Assembly (NCBI RefSeq): GCF_003732425.1
Contig: NZ_MOBX01000003.1
Span: 434,001-498,000 of the forward strand
DNA length: 64,000 nucleotides
DNA from: Pseudomonas fluorescens
GTDB taxonomy: Bacteria; Pseudomonadota; Gammaproteobacteria; Pseudomonadales; Pseudomonadaceae
Direction of reading: 5' to 3'
In this document: positions 54,524 to 61,277 of the stretch, piece after piece
Layout: each line of letters starts with the position of its first letter
Numbering within the stretch: position 1 is the stretch's first letter
Notes under the pieces: generated by a model
Database searches by the model: none
The model's input: the letters and a program-made list of their open reading frames with translations, nothing else
What the model was told of the DNA's origin: nothing
Made by a program: the position numbers and the translations under genes

Positions 54524-56020
54524 ATGAGCCAGGAAGTCCTGACCACCGAAACCAATCGCCGTCAGTTGCAGCAGATCATCGCCGGGCTGTCCGATGGGGT
54601 AATCCTGTTGGAGATGGATCAGAGCATTCTCTGGGCCAACGAAGCCGCGCTGGCCATGCACGGTGTCAACCGGATCACCGATCTGGGCCACAATGCCGAC
54701 GAATACGCCAAGAAGTTCAACTTGCGCTATCGCAACAATCATTCGATCACCGCCGAAAACTACCCGATCAGCCGAGTGGCGCGCTGTGAGAGTTTCAATG
54801 ACGTATTGATTGAGGTGTCGCCGACTGACGATCCTGAACGCGTCTGGGTGCATAGCGTGCGCAGCATGATTCTTACCGATCGCGAAGGGCAGCCCGAGTC
54901 GCTGGTGCTGATCATGAGCGACGTCACTGAGTGGGCCAACGCTGAGCAACGCTTTGAAAGGACGTTTAACGCCAACCCCGCACCGGCGGTGATCTGCCGC
55001 CTTAGCGACCTGCGCTACATCAAGGTCAATCCGGGTTTTTTGGAGATGACCGGCTACACCCGCGAGCAAGTGATCGGCACTTCCGCTTATGAAATCGATA
55101 TTTTCGAGCAGGCCGAGAAAAGGGATCTGGCGATCCAGCGTCTGCGCGATGTCGCGACCATACCGCAGATGCAGGCCGAGCTGCGCCTGCCCGATGGCAG
55201 CAGCAAGCAAGTGATCGTGGCCGGTCAGCCGCTGACGCTCAACGATGAGGATTGCATGCTGTTCTCCTTTGTCGACATGGAGTTGCGGCACAGGGCCGAG
55301 GTGGCGCTGCGTCAGAGTGAGGAGCGTTTTGCCAAGGCGTTTCGCCTGACGCCGGTGCCGATCCTGATTTGCAGCGCTGATGAGCAGCAGGTGATCGACG
55401 TCAATGAGGCCTTCCTCGAAACTCTGGCCTACGAGAGCGAGGACGTGCTCGGCAAAACCGTGACGCAACTGGATTTTATCGACGACAGCGGCGCACGCAC
55501 GCGGTTGCTGGCGGCGCTGGCGAAAAACGGCAGGGTTGATCGAGTGGATGTGCGGGTACGCAAAAAGGATGCGGATCTACTCGAATGTGCGCTGTCCGCC
55601 GATACCGTGAATATTCAGGACACGCCATGTTATTTGCTGGTTCTGATGGACATTACCGAGCGCAAGCGTACCGAGCTTGAGTTGGTGGCGGCGATTGAGG
55701 AGGTGATGAAAGACGCTTCCTGGTTCAGCCGTACGTTGATCGAGAAACTGGCGAATGTGAAGAAGGTCAACTCGCCGCAACTGCCGAGCGTTTCGTTCAC
55801 TGATCTGACGGCGCGCGAGCGTGATGTGCTGGGGTTGATCTGTGAAGGGCTGGCGGACAAGGAGATTGCGGCGCGGCTGAAACTGGCGCCGAACACGGTG
55901 CGTAATCATGTGGCCACGGTGTATTCCAAGCTCGATGTACACAGCCGCAGTGAGGCGATTGTCTGGGCGCGCGAGCGTGGATTGTTTTCCGGGGAGCGGG
56001 GCGCCAAGGGCCAGCGCTGA
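54524..56020 (+). CDS. PAS-domain LuxR-type transcriptional regulator
   Basis: 498 residues. Three PAS domains (about 12-130, 140-255, 265-385; e.g. GLSDGVILLEMDQSILWANEAAL and LTPVPILICSADEQQVIDVNEAFL) are followed by a short helical linker and a C-terminal LuxR helix-turn-helix (about 430-490: LTARERDVLGLICEGLADKEIAARLKLAPNTVRNHVATVYSKL). No kinase or receiver domain. It would sense a small molecule, redox or light-type cue through PAS and bind DNA directly. ATG 54524 follows GGAG by about five to eight bases. The link to the catabolic island is only positional. Confidence 0.85.
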   Translation: MSQEVLTTETNRRQLQQIIAGLSDGVILLEMDQSILWANEAALAMHGVNRITDLGHNADEYAKKFNLRYRNNHSITAENYPISRVARCESFNDVLIEVSPTDDPERVWVHSVRSMILTDREGQPESLVLIMSDVTEWANAEQRFERTFNANPAPAVICRLSDLRYIKVNPGFLEMTGYTREQVIGTSAYEIDIFEQAEKRDLAIQRLRDVATIPQMQAELRLPDGSSKQVIVAGQPLTLNDEDCMLFSFVDMELRHRAEVALRQSEERFAKAFRLTPVPILICSADEQQVIDVNEAFLETLAYESEDVLGKTVTQLDFIDDSGARTRLLAALAKNGRVDRVDVRVRKKDADLLECALSADTVNIQDTPCYLLVLMDITERKRTELELVAAIEEVMKDASWFSRTLIEKLANVKKVNSPQLPSVSFTDLTARERDVLGLICEGLADKEIAARLKLAPNTVRNHVATVYSKLDVHSRSEAIVWARERGLFSGERGAKGQR

Positions 56021-56155
56021 GGTGCAAATGCACTAGTTCAACAGGTGCAAATTGAGGTGTTGGCGGTCGACGGCTGTTCTTAGTCTGGCGGGGTGCGATA
56101 CGAGTGTTTTTGGCTCGGGATCGCGGCCCTTCGCAGTCGTTATAGGAACAGTCTG

Positions 56156-56413
56156 ATGATGAATCTTGCGCAGTTGCGCTCGCAGCTTGAACGCAGTTTT
56201 TCGCCGCTGGCGTGTGAGTGTCTGGTGGATGGCGATCATTCGCTGACCGTGAAGCTTTATCACCCGGTGTCGGGGCAGGTGGATCTGGTGATCAGTGGGC
56301 TGAAACTTAATGCGCTGCGGACGCCGGAGGCGGTGGATGCCTTGATTGAAGAATTGCGGTATGAGTTGGAGAGTAATTCTTTGCGGTCTTTTCGGGATCC
56401 GGATTTGGCTTAG
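56156..56413 (+). CDS. DUF1652 protein
   Basis: 85 residues, MMNLAQLRSQLERSFSPLACECLVDGD, then SLTVKLYHPVSGQVDLVISGL and a C-terminal IEELRYELESNS. These match the DUF1652 family of pseudomonads. AGGA lies nine bases before the first of two consecutive ATGs (56156, 56159). No signal or membrane segment. The family's function is unknown. A perfect G-tract repeat starts eight bases after the stop. Confidence 0.8.
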   Translation: MMNLAQLRSQLERSFSPLACECLVDGDHSLTVKLYHPVSGQVDLVISGLKLNALRTPEAVDALIEELRYELESNSLRSFRDPDLA

Positions 56414-56420
56414 GCCTTTT

Positions 56421-56441
56421 GGGTTTGGGTTTGGGTTTGGG
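56421..56441 (+). other. perfect G-quadruplex motif (GGGTTT)3GGG after the DUF1652 stop
   Basis: Four GGG tracts separated by TTT loops on the coding strand, ideal for a parallel DNA or RNA G-quadruplex. It begins eight bases after the stop codon and may act in termination or mRNA 3' stability. Confidence 0.6.
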
Positions 56442-56499
56442 CTTGGCGGCCTTTGGGCCGACCATGCTCTTGGGGTTTGGGTGTATATCCGTTGCTGCG

Positions 56500-56760
56500 G
56501 GGGTTGCGGCTGGCGGTTTCGCCCTTACGGCGAGGCACTTTTTCCAGACGCCGAAAAAGTACCCAAAAAGGCTTGCCGCAACGTTCGGCCCGCTCGCTGG
56601 GGCTCGGGGTTCCTTCGCTCCGGGATCGATCCGGGGGTAGCGCCTACGGTTTGCTTCGCTGCACCTCCTCTCGCTGTGTTTGGCTTCGCCAAACGGTCGC
56701 TGCGCTCCCACCCCCGGATCAATCCCTCCGCTCAGCCTGCCGACGCGGCCGGTGAATCAA
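56500..56760. repeat. structured, apparently non-coding element rich in short inverted repeats
   Basis: Three local palindromes are visible: ACTTTTTC/GAAAAAGT at 56537-56560, CCGGGATCGATCCGGG at 56620-56635, and GTTTGGCTTCGCCAAAC at 56678-56694. Between them are phrases such as GCTTCGCTGC and GGTCGCTGCG. All six frames give only compositional translations. From memory, similar blocks recur in other pseudomonad genomes; that is unverified here. Confidence 0.45.
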
Positions 56761-56800
56761 GATCAAGAGCTGCAGTCGAGCTAACGCTCATCCTGTTTGC

Positions 56801-56990
56801 ACTCAATTTCACTGTGGGGGCTGGCTTGCTGGCGACGGCGGCCAGCCGACCAATCCTTTGCTGGATGCACTCAATTCCACTGTGGGGGCTGGCTTGCCAG
56901 TGATGGCGGCCTGCCGGCCGACCAATCCTTTGCTGGATGTACTCAATTCCACTGTGGGAGCTAGCCTGCTGGCGATGGCAGTCTGACTGG
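56801..56990. repeat. tandem array of 68-72-bp REP-derived units
   Basis: Three units begin ACTCAATT(T/C)CACTGTGGG at 56801, 56869 and 56941. The first two contain GGCTGGCTTGC and CGACCAATCCTTTGCTGGATG; the third is cut short. The unit core (GTGGGGGCTGGCTTGC) is a diverged REP motif, so the array probably arose by tandem duplication of one REP. Confidence 0.75.
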
Positions 56991-57171
56991 CAAAACGGAT
57001 TTCAGTCTGCCAACCCGCTCGAATCCCAACGCAAAATCGACAGCCACATTCCCCGGACACGGCCGATTCACTGGCGCTTGCGGGGGGCTCGGCTATAAAG
57101 AATGAGTGGTCAGGTCTTCCGTGGTCGGTTCGGTCGCGGGGGTTGCTCTTCCATTTGTCGCGGGTCGTCCT

Positions 57172-57384
57172 ATGAAAAGTCCTGGGAAACGCGTGTTGCC
57201 GTTGGCTTTCTTTACAGTGTTGCTGGCTGGCTGTGCCAGTCCTCCACCCCCTCCACCGGTAGCGCCGCCGCCACCGCCGGAGCGCACGTGTCAGGTGCTC
57301 GAAAACACTGAGGTCGCCGGTGACGTGTACGCCGACGGGCAGGTTACTCGACACATCACTACCACCCGTTGCGTCACGCAATAG
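57172..57384 (+). CDS. small proline-rich lipoprotein
   Basis: 70 residues. A lipoprotein signal ends in LLAGC (lipobox, Cys near residue 21), followed by a proline block SPPPPPPVAPPPPPE that would span part of the periplasm, and a short C-terminal domain with two Cys (RTCQVLENTEVAGDVY, TTTRCVTQ), probably disulfide-linked. ATG 57172; the ribosome-binding site is weak. It overlaps the beginning of the TRIC-like gene. Function unknown. Confidence 0.72.
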   Translation: MKSPGKRVLPLAFFTVLLAGCASPPPPPPVAPPPPPERTCQVLENTEVAGDVYADGQVTRHITTTRCVTQ

Positions 57385-58019
57385 CGCCGGCGGGGCGGCA
57401 GTCCCGGGTTGAGCGGATTGTGCTGGTGGCTGACCTGGCCGGCACTGCGGTGTTTGCCGTGGAAGGTGCTATTGCGGCGATGCGCAGTCAACTCGACTTG
57501 CTCGGGGTGATGGTGATTGCGTTTATCGTCGCCCTCGGCGGCGGGGTCACCCGTGATTTGCTGATCGGGGCGACGCCACCCAATGCTGTGGCCGACTGGC
57601 GCTACCCAGCACTGGCGTTTTTCATGGGCGGGCTGGCGTTTGCCTTTCATGAGCAGGTGCTGGGCTGGTCCGGTTCAACCCTGATTGTGCTGGATGCAGC
57701 GGGCTTGGCGCTGTTTGCCGTGGCGGGTGCGCAGAAAGCGTTGAATTTCGGGATCACGCCGTTTGTGGCGATGCTGATGGGCACCATTACCGGCGTCGGT
57801 GGCGGTGTGATACGCGACATTGTGCTGGCGCGGGTACCGGTGGTGTTGCAGGCGGATCTCTATGCCAGTTCAGCGTTTGTCGGTGCGGCGGCGTTGATCA
57901 TCGGTCGCAGGCTCGGCGTTTCGCCGGTAGCGGCGGCGTTGCTGGCGGGGGCGGCGTGTTTGCTGTTGCGTTTGCTGTCGGTGCATTTCGGCTGGCAATT
58001 ACCGAAAGTCCTTGCCTGA
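57369..58019 (+). CDS. TRIC/UPF0126-family membrane channel
   Basis: About 216 residues with seven hydrophobic helices and the duplicated glycine motifs of bacterial TRIC channels: FIVALGGGVTRDLLIG and MGTITGVGGGVIRDIVL, one in each half. These trimeric proteins conduct monovalent cations. The start is uncertain: TTG 57369 overlaps the lipoprotein gene by 16 bases, while an in-frame GTG at 57420 gives a shorter N-terminus. Confidence 0.85.
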   Translation: MRHAIAPAGRQSRVERIVLVADLAGTAVFAVEGAIAAMRSQLDLLGVMVIAFIVALGGGVTRDLLIGATPPNAVADWRYPALAFFMGGLAFAFHEQVLGWSGSTLIVLDAAGLALFAVAGAQKALNFGITPFVAMLMGTITGVGGGVIRDIVLARVPVVLQADLYASSAFVGAAALIIGRRLGVSPVAAALLAGAACLLLRLLSVHFGWQLPKVLA

Positions 58020-58030
58020 TACACAACCCT

Positions 58031-58119
58031 TGTAGGAGTGAGCCTGCTCGCGATAGCGGTGTATCAAATACATAAATGTTGACTGATACACCGCTATCGC
58101 GAGCAGGCTCACTCCTACA
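58031..58119. repeat. inverted REP pair, GTAGGAGTGAGCCTGCTCGCG variant
   Basis: Long, nearly perfect inverted repeat (arms include TATCGCGAGCAGGCTC) between convergent TRIC-like and SDR genes. Confidence 0.85.
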
Positions 58120-58144
58120 GGGGGTTATGTGTTTGCAATGGGGA

Positions 58145-58912
58145 TCAGGACAGGAACCCGCCATCCACATTTAGCGCGACCCCGGTGGTGTAACTCGACG
58201 CATCACTCGCCAGGTACAACACCGCACCGGCCATTTCACTCGGATCAGCCACACGCTTGAGCGGAATCTGCGTCAGGGCTTGCTTGAGAATCGCATCGTT
58301 CTTCACCAGCGCCGAGGCAAACTTGGTGTCGGTCAGGCCTGGCAGCAGGGCGTTGCAGCGAATGCCGAACTGCGCGCACTCCTTGGCGAAGACCTTGGTC
58401 ATGTTGATCACCGCCGCTTTGGTCACCGAGTAGATACCCTGGAAGATCCCCGGCGAAATGCCGTTGATCGACGCGACGTTGATGATGCTGCCGCCACCGT
58501 TCTCGCGCATCAGCTTGCCGGCTTCAACCGACATGAAGAAGTAGCCACGAATGTTCACGTCGACGGTTTTCTGGAACGCGCCAAGATCGGTGTCCAGCAC
58601 ATTGCAGAATTGCGGGTTGGTCGCGGCGTTGTTGACCAAAATATCGAGGCGGCCGAACTGTTCCTTGATCCCGGCGAACACCTGGCTGATCTGTTCCATT
58701 TCACCGATGTGGCAGGCCACCGCAGTGGCTTTGCCGCCAGCGGCGATGATCGCGTCGGCGACGTGCTGGCAGCCGTCGAGCTTGCGACTCGACACAATCA
58801 CGTGGGCGCCTTGCTGAGCCAGCAGTTTGGCGATGGCTTCACCGATGCCGCGGCTGGCGCCGGAGACGAAAGCGATTTTGCCGTCGAGGTCGAACAACTG
58901 AGTCTTGGACAT
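58145..58912 (-). CDS. short-chain dehydrogenase/reductase
   Basis: 255-residue NAD(P)-dependent oxidoreductase. Cofactor motif VSGASRGIGEAIAKLL near residue 17, NNAATNP near 93, catalytic Ser/Tyr/Lys in INVASINGISP and YSVTKAAV, and the C-terminal LNVDGGFLS. ATG 58912 follows AAGGAAC. It lies 22 bases after the phosphotransferase gene, forming a two-gene operon. In pseudomonads such pairs often accompany acyl-CoA dehydrogenase genes, but none is visible here. Confidence 0.88.
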   Translation of the reverse strand: MSKTQLFDLDGKIAFVSGASRGIGEAIAKLLAQQGAHVIVSSRKLDGCQHVADAIIAAGGKATAVACHIGEMEQISQVFAGIKEQFGRLDILVNNAATNPQFCNVLDTDLGAFQKTVDVNIRGYFFMSVEAGKLMRENGGGSIINVASINGISPGIFQGIYSVTKAAVINMTKVFAKECAQFGIRCNALLPGLTDTKFASALVKNDAILKQALTQIPLKRVADPSEMAGAVLYLASDASSYTTGVALNVDGGFLS

Positions 58913-58934
58913 AGGGGTTCCTTGGTGTGGGCCG

Positions 58935-60002
58935 TCAGAGGCTCGATTTCGCAATGACCTGCAGGCTCATCTGCTCCAGCAGTTTGTTCATGTGAATAAA
59001 CTGCGCGAAGCGTTTGTCCTGGGTCTGGCCGTGGTAGAAGCGGTAGTAGATCTGCTGCACGATGCCGGCCAGACGGAACAGGCCGTAGGTGTAGTAGAAG
59101 TCGAAATTGTCGATCTGGATGCCCGAACGCTCGGCGTAGTAATCGACGAACTCGCGACGGGTCAGCATGCCCGGGGCGTGGCTTGGCTGGCGGCGCATCA
59201 GTTGCACCGGTGCCGGGTCGCCGGCTTCGATCCAGTAGGCGAGGGTGTTGCCCAGGTCCATCAGCGGGTCGCCGAGGGTGGTCAGTTCCCAATCGAGCAC
59301 GCCGATGATTTGCATCGGGTTGTGCGGGTCGAGGATAACGTTGTCGAAGCGGTAGTCGTTGTGGACGATGCTCGAGGTCGGGTGGTCGGCCGGCATCTTG
59401 TCGTTGAGCCAGGCTTTGACCTTTTCCCAGTGCGGCGCATCCGGGGTCAGGGCTTTTTCGTAGCGTTCGCTCCAGCCCTTGATCTGGCGGGCGACGTAGC
59501 CTTCCGGCTTGCCCAGATCGCCGAGGCCGCAGGCGTTGTAGTCGACCCGGTGCAGCTCGACGAAGCGGTCGATGAAGCTTTTGCACAAGGCTTCGGTTTT
59601 CGCCGAATCAAGACCCAGTTCCGGTGGCAGGTCGGAGCGCAGGATGATGCCCTTGACCCGTTCCATCACGTAGAACTCGGCGCCGATCACCGACTCATCG
59701 GTGCAGTGCACGTAGGCTTTCGGGCAATACGGGAAACCGTCGCGCAGTTGATTGAGAATGCGAAATTCGCGGCCCATGTCGTGGGCAGACTTGGCCTTGT
59801 GGCCGAACGGCGGCCGGCGCAGGACGAATTCCTTCTGCGGGTATTCCAGAAGGTAAGTCAGGTTCGACGCGCCGCCGGGAAACTGGCTGATCGCAGGTAA
59901 GCCGGTCAGGCCCGGAATGTGCGCCTTGAGGTACGGATCGATCAGGCTGGCATCGAGTTCTTCGCCAGAGCGGATCCGGGTGGACTGGTCAGTAAGCGCC
60001 AT
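58935..60002 (-). CDS. APH/ACAD10-like phosphotransferase family protein
   Basis: 355 residues of the aminoglycoside-phosphotransferase-like kinase fold. The N-lobe has FPGGASNLTYLLEYPQKEFVLRRPP, the catalytic loop is VHNDYRFDNVILD near residue 213, and the metal-binding segment is VLDWELTTLGDPLMDLG. This is the group related to the N-terminal domain of ACAD10, thought to phosphorylate hydroxyacyl-CoA during breakdown of 4-hydroxy acids. Coupling with an SDR gene fits a fatty-acid or hydroxy-acid role. It is not expected to confer antibiotic resistance. Confidence 0.85.
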   Translation of the reverse strand: MALTDQSTRIRSGEELDASLIDPYLKAHIPGLTGLPAISQFPGGASNLTYLLEYPQKEFVLRRPPFGHKAKSAHDMGREFRILNQLRDGFPYCPKAYVHCTDESVIGAEFYVMERVKGIILRSDLPPELGLDSAKTEALCKSFIDRFVELHRVDYNACGLGDLGKPEGYVARQIKGWSERYEKALTPDAPHWEKVKAWLNDKMPADHPTSSIVHNDYRFDNVILDPHNPMQIIGVLDWELTTLGDPLMDLGNTLAYWIEAGDPAPVQLMRRQPSHAPGMLTRREFVDYYAERSGIQIDNFDFYYTYGLFRLAGIVQQIYYRFYHGQTQDKRFAQFIHMNKLLEQMSLQVIAKSSL

Positions 60003-60192
60003 GCTTATCCCTTCTGCTTATTTTGGAGGCCAGACATCATTGGCTAATCTAATGGTGCGCCCGGATGGTCACAAGCGCGGGGCGGTCTTATAGGTTAGCG
60101 TGTTGCTGGATAATCACCTTTGGGAATGTGCGCGACGGGCCGCGGCAGACTAAGGTTTAGCGGGTATGCCGTGTCCAGCAAGGAGCTATGAA

Positions 60193-60588
60193 ATGGGCTG
60201 TCCGCAAGTCTGTGCCAGCGCCACTTTGCAATGCAGTTTCGGCGCCGCCCCGGCGGTGCTCAACGTGTTGCCGGTCAACCGCACGCTGACCGGCGGGATG
60301 CCGGCGGCGAACATCATGGATCACATACCGCTGGTCAATATCCTGCCGTTCGGGGTGTGCATGAGCATGGCCAATCCGATGGTGGCGGCGGCGACGGCTG
60401 CGGCACTCGGCGTATTGACGCCGATGCCGTGCATACCGGCGACCGCCACGCCGTGGATTCCCGGCGGCGCGCCGACGTTGTTATTGGGCGGCATGCCGGC
60501 GATCGATGCCAACAGCACCTTGATGTGCAACTGGGCGGGGGTGATCAAGATCGTGATGCCGGGGCAGATGCAGATGCTGATTCCCTAA
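60193..60588 (+). CDS. DUF4280 PAAR-like protein
   Basis: 131 residues, MGCPQVCASATLQCSFGAAPAVLNVLP, GGMPAANIMDHIPLVNILPFGVCMS, LLGGMPAIDANSTLMCNWAG. This is the DUF4280 pattern of PAAR-like caps that sharpen the T6SS or related spike and carry toxin cargo. AGGAG lies seven bases before ATG 60193. It is convergent with the YwqK-like and VgrG genes that follow, so it forms its own transcript next to a T6SS tip locus. Confidence 0.83.
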   Translation: MGCPQVCASATLQCSFGAAPAVLNVLPVNRTLTGGMPAANIMDHIPLVNILPFGVCMSMANPMVAAATAAALGVLTPMPCIPATATPWIPGGAPTLLLGGMPAIDANSTLMCNWAGVIKIVMPGQMQMLIP

Positions 60589-60610
60589 GTCCTGTGCTGC
60601 CGTGGCTGGC

Positions 60611-60698
60611 CTCTTCGCGAGCAGGCTCGCTCCCACATTCGACCGCATTCCATCTGAAGAAACACGATCAACTGTGGGAGCGGCCTGCTCGCGAAGGG
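60611..60698. repeat. inverted REP pair, GTGGGAGCGAGC family (one arm missing a base)
   Basis: Facing copies between the convergent DUF4280 and YwqK-like genes. The right arm reads GTGGGAGCGGCCTGC, with a small deletion. Confidence 0.82.
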
Positions 60699-60722
60699 GT
60701 CAGTGCTGCCAATAAAGAACCA

Positions 60723-61265
60723 TCAGGCCTGCTGCGGATCCGCCCACCGCTGATACCACCAGCGCACCCGGGAAATCGGCTTGCCATCCGCCCCCAGCGG
60801 CCGCCCATCCTCGGCAAACCCTTGCTCAGGCTCCATCAACTGGCCGTTCAGATACCGTGCCTCTGCCGCCGGCTTGCCGTTGGGGTGAAAGCGTTGATAA
60901 CGCCCCTCACGCACGCCATCGCGGTAAAACTCGGCCTCGGCCACCTGCCCATCGGCAAAGTAATTGAACGCCTCGCCATGCAACAACCCGCGCCGATACG
61001 TGGACTTGCGCTGCAACCAGCCCTCGGCTGAGTAGAAACTCGCGACCCCTTGCAGCTTGTCGTGCACGAACGGCATCTGCGCCGAGACCTTGCCGTTGGG
61101 GTGATAGAGCAGCGACATGCCCTGCAGTTCACCCTGGTGGTAATTCAGATCGGCCTGCCGGCGCCCGTCATCCTTGATCTGCAACGGGCCATCGAGCTGG
61201 CCGTCCTGCAGGCGGCCCTTGAGCTGTTTGTCATCCTGCTGCAAATCCAGCGGTGTGATTGCCAT
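60723..61265 (-). CDS. YwqK/MORN-repeat protein downstream of VgrG
   Basis: 180 residues built from repeated MORN-like units of the form LYHPNGKVSAQMPFVHDKLQG, FNYFADGQVAEAEFYRDG and QRFHPNGKPAAEARYLNG. These form a beta-hairpin repeat sheet. YwqK-type proteins are listed as antitoxins or accessory factors, and their position right after vgrG fits an adaptor or immunity role. It starts 12 bases after the VgrG stop, so they are co-transcribed. Confidence 0.8.
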   Translation of the reverse strand: MAITPLDLQQDDKQLKGRLQDGQLDGPLQIKDDGRRQADLNYHQGELQGMSLLYHPNGKVSAQMPFVHDKLQGVASFYSAEGWLQRKSTYRRGLLHGEAFNYFADGQVAEAEFYRDGVREGRYQRFHPNGKPAAEARYLNGQLMEPEQGFAEDGRPLGADGKPISRVRWWYQRWADPQQA

Positions 61266-61277
61266 GTCTGCTCCCTG

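Noticed and set aside
56801..56990. Possible CRISPR-like array
   Set aside because: Only three imperfect units, with unique parts not of spacer type and a REP-like core. No cas genes nearby.
58935..60002. Aminoglycoside resistance gene
   Set aside because: The kinase fold is shared, but the sequence follows the ACAD10-like group and pairs with an SDR gene, pointing to metabolism.
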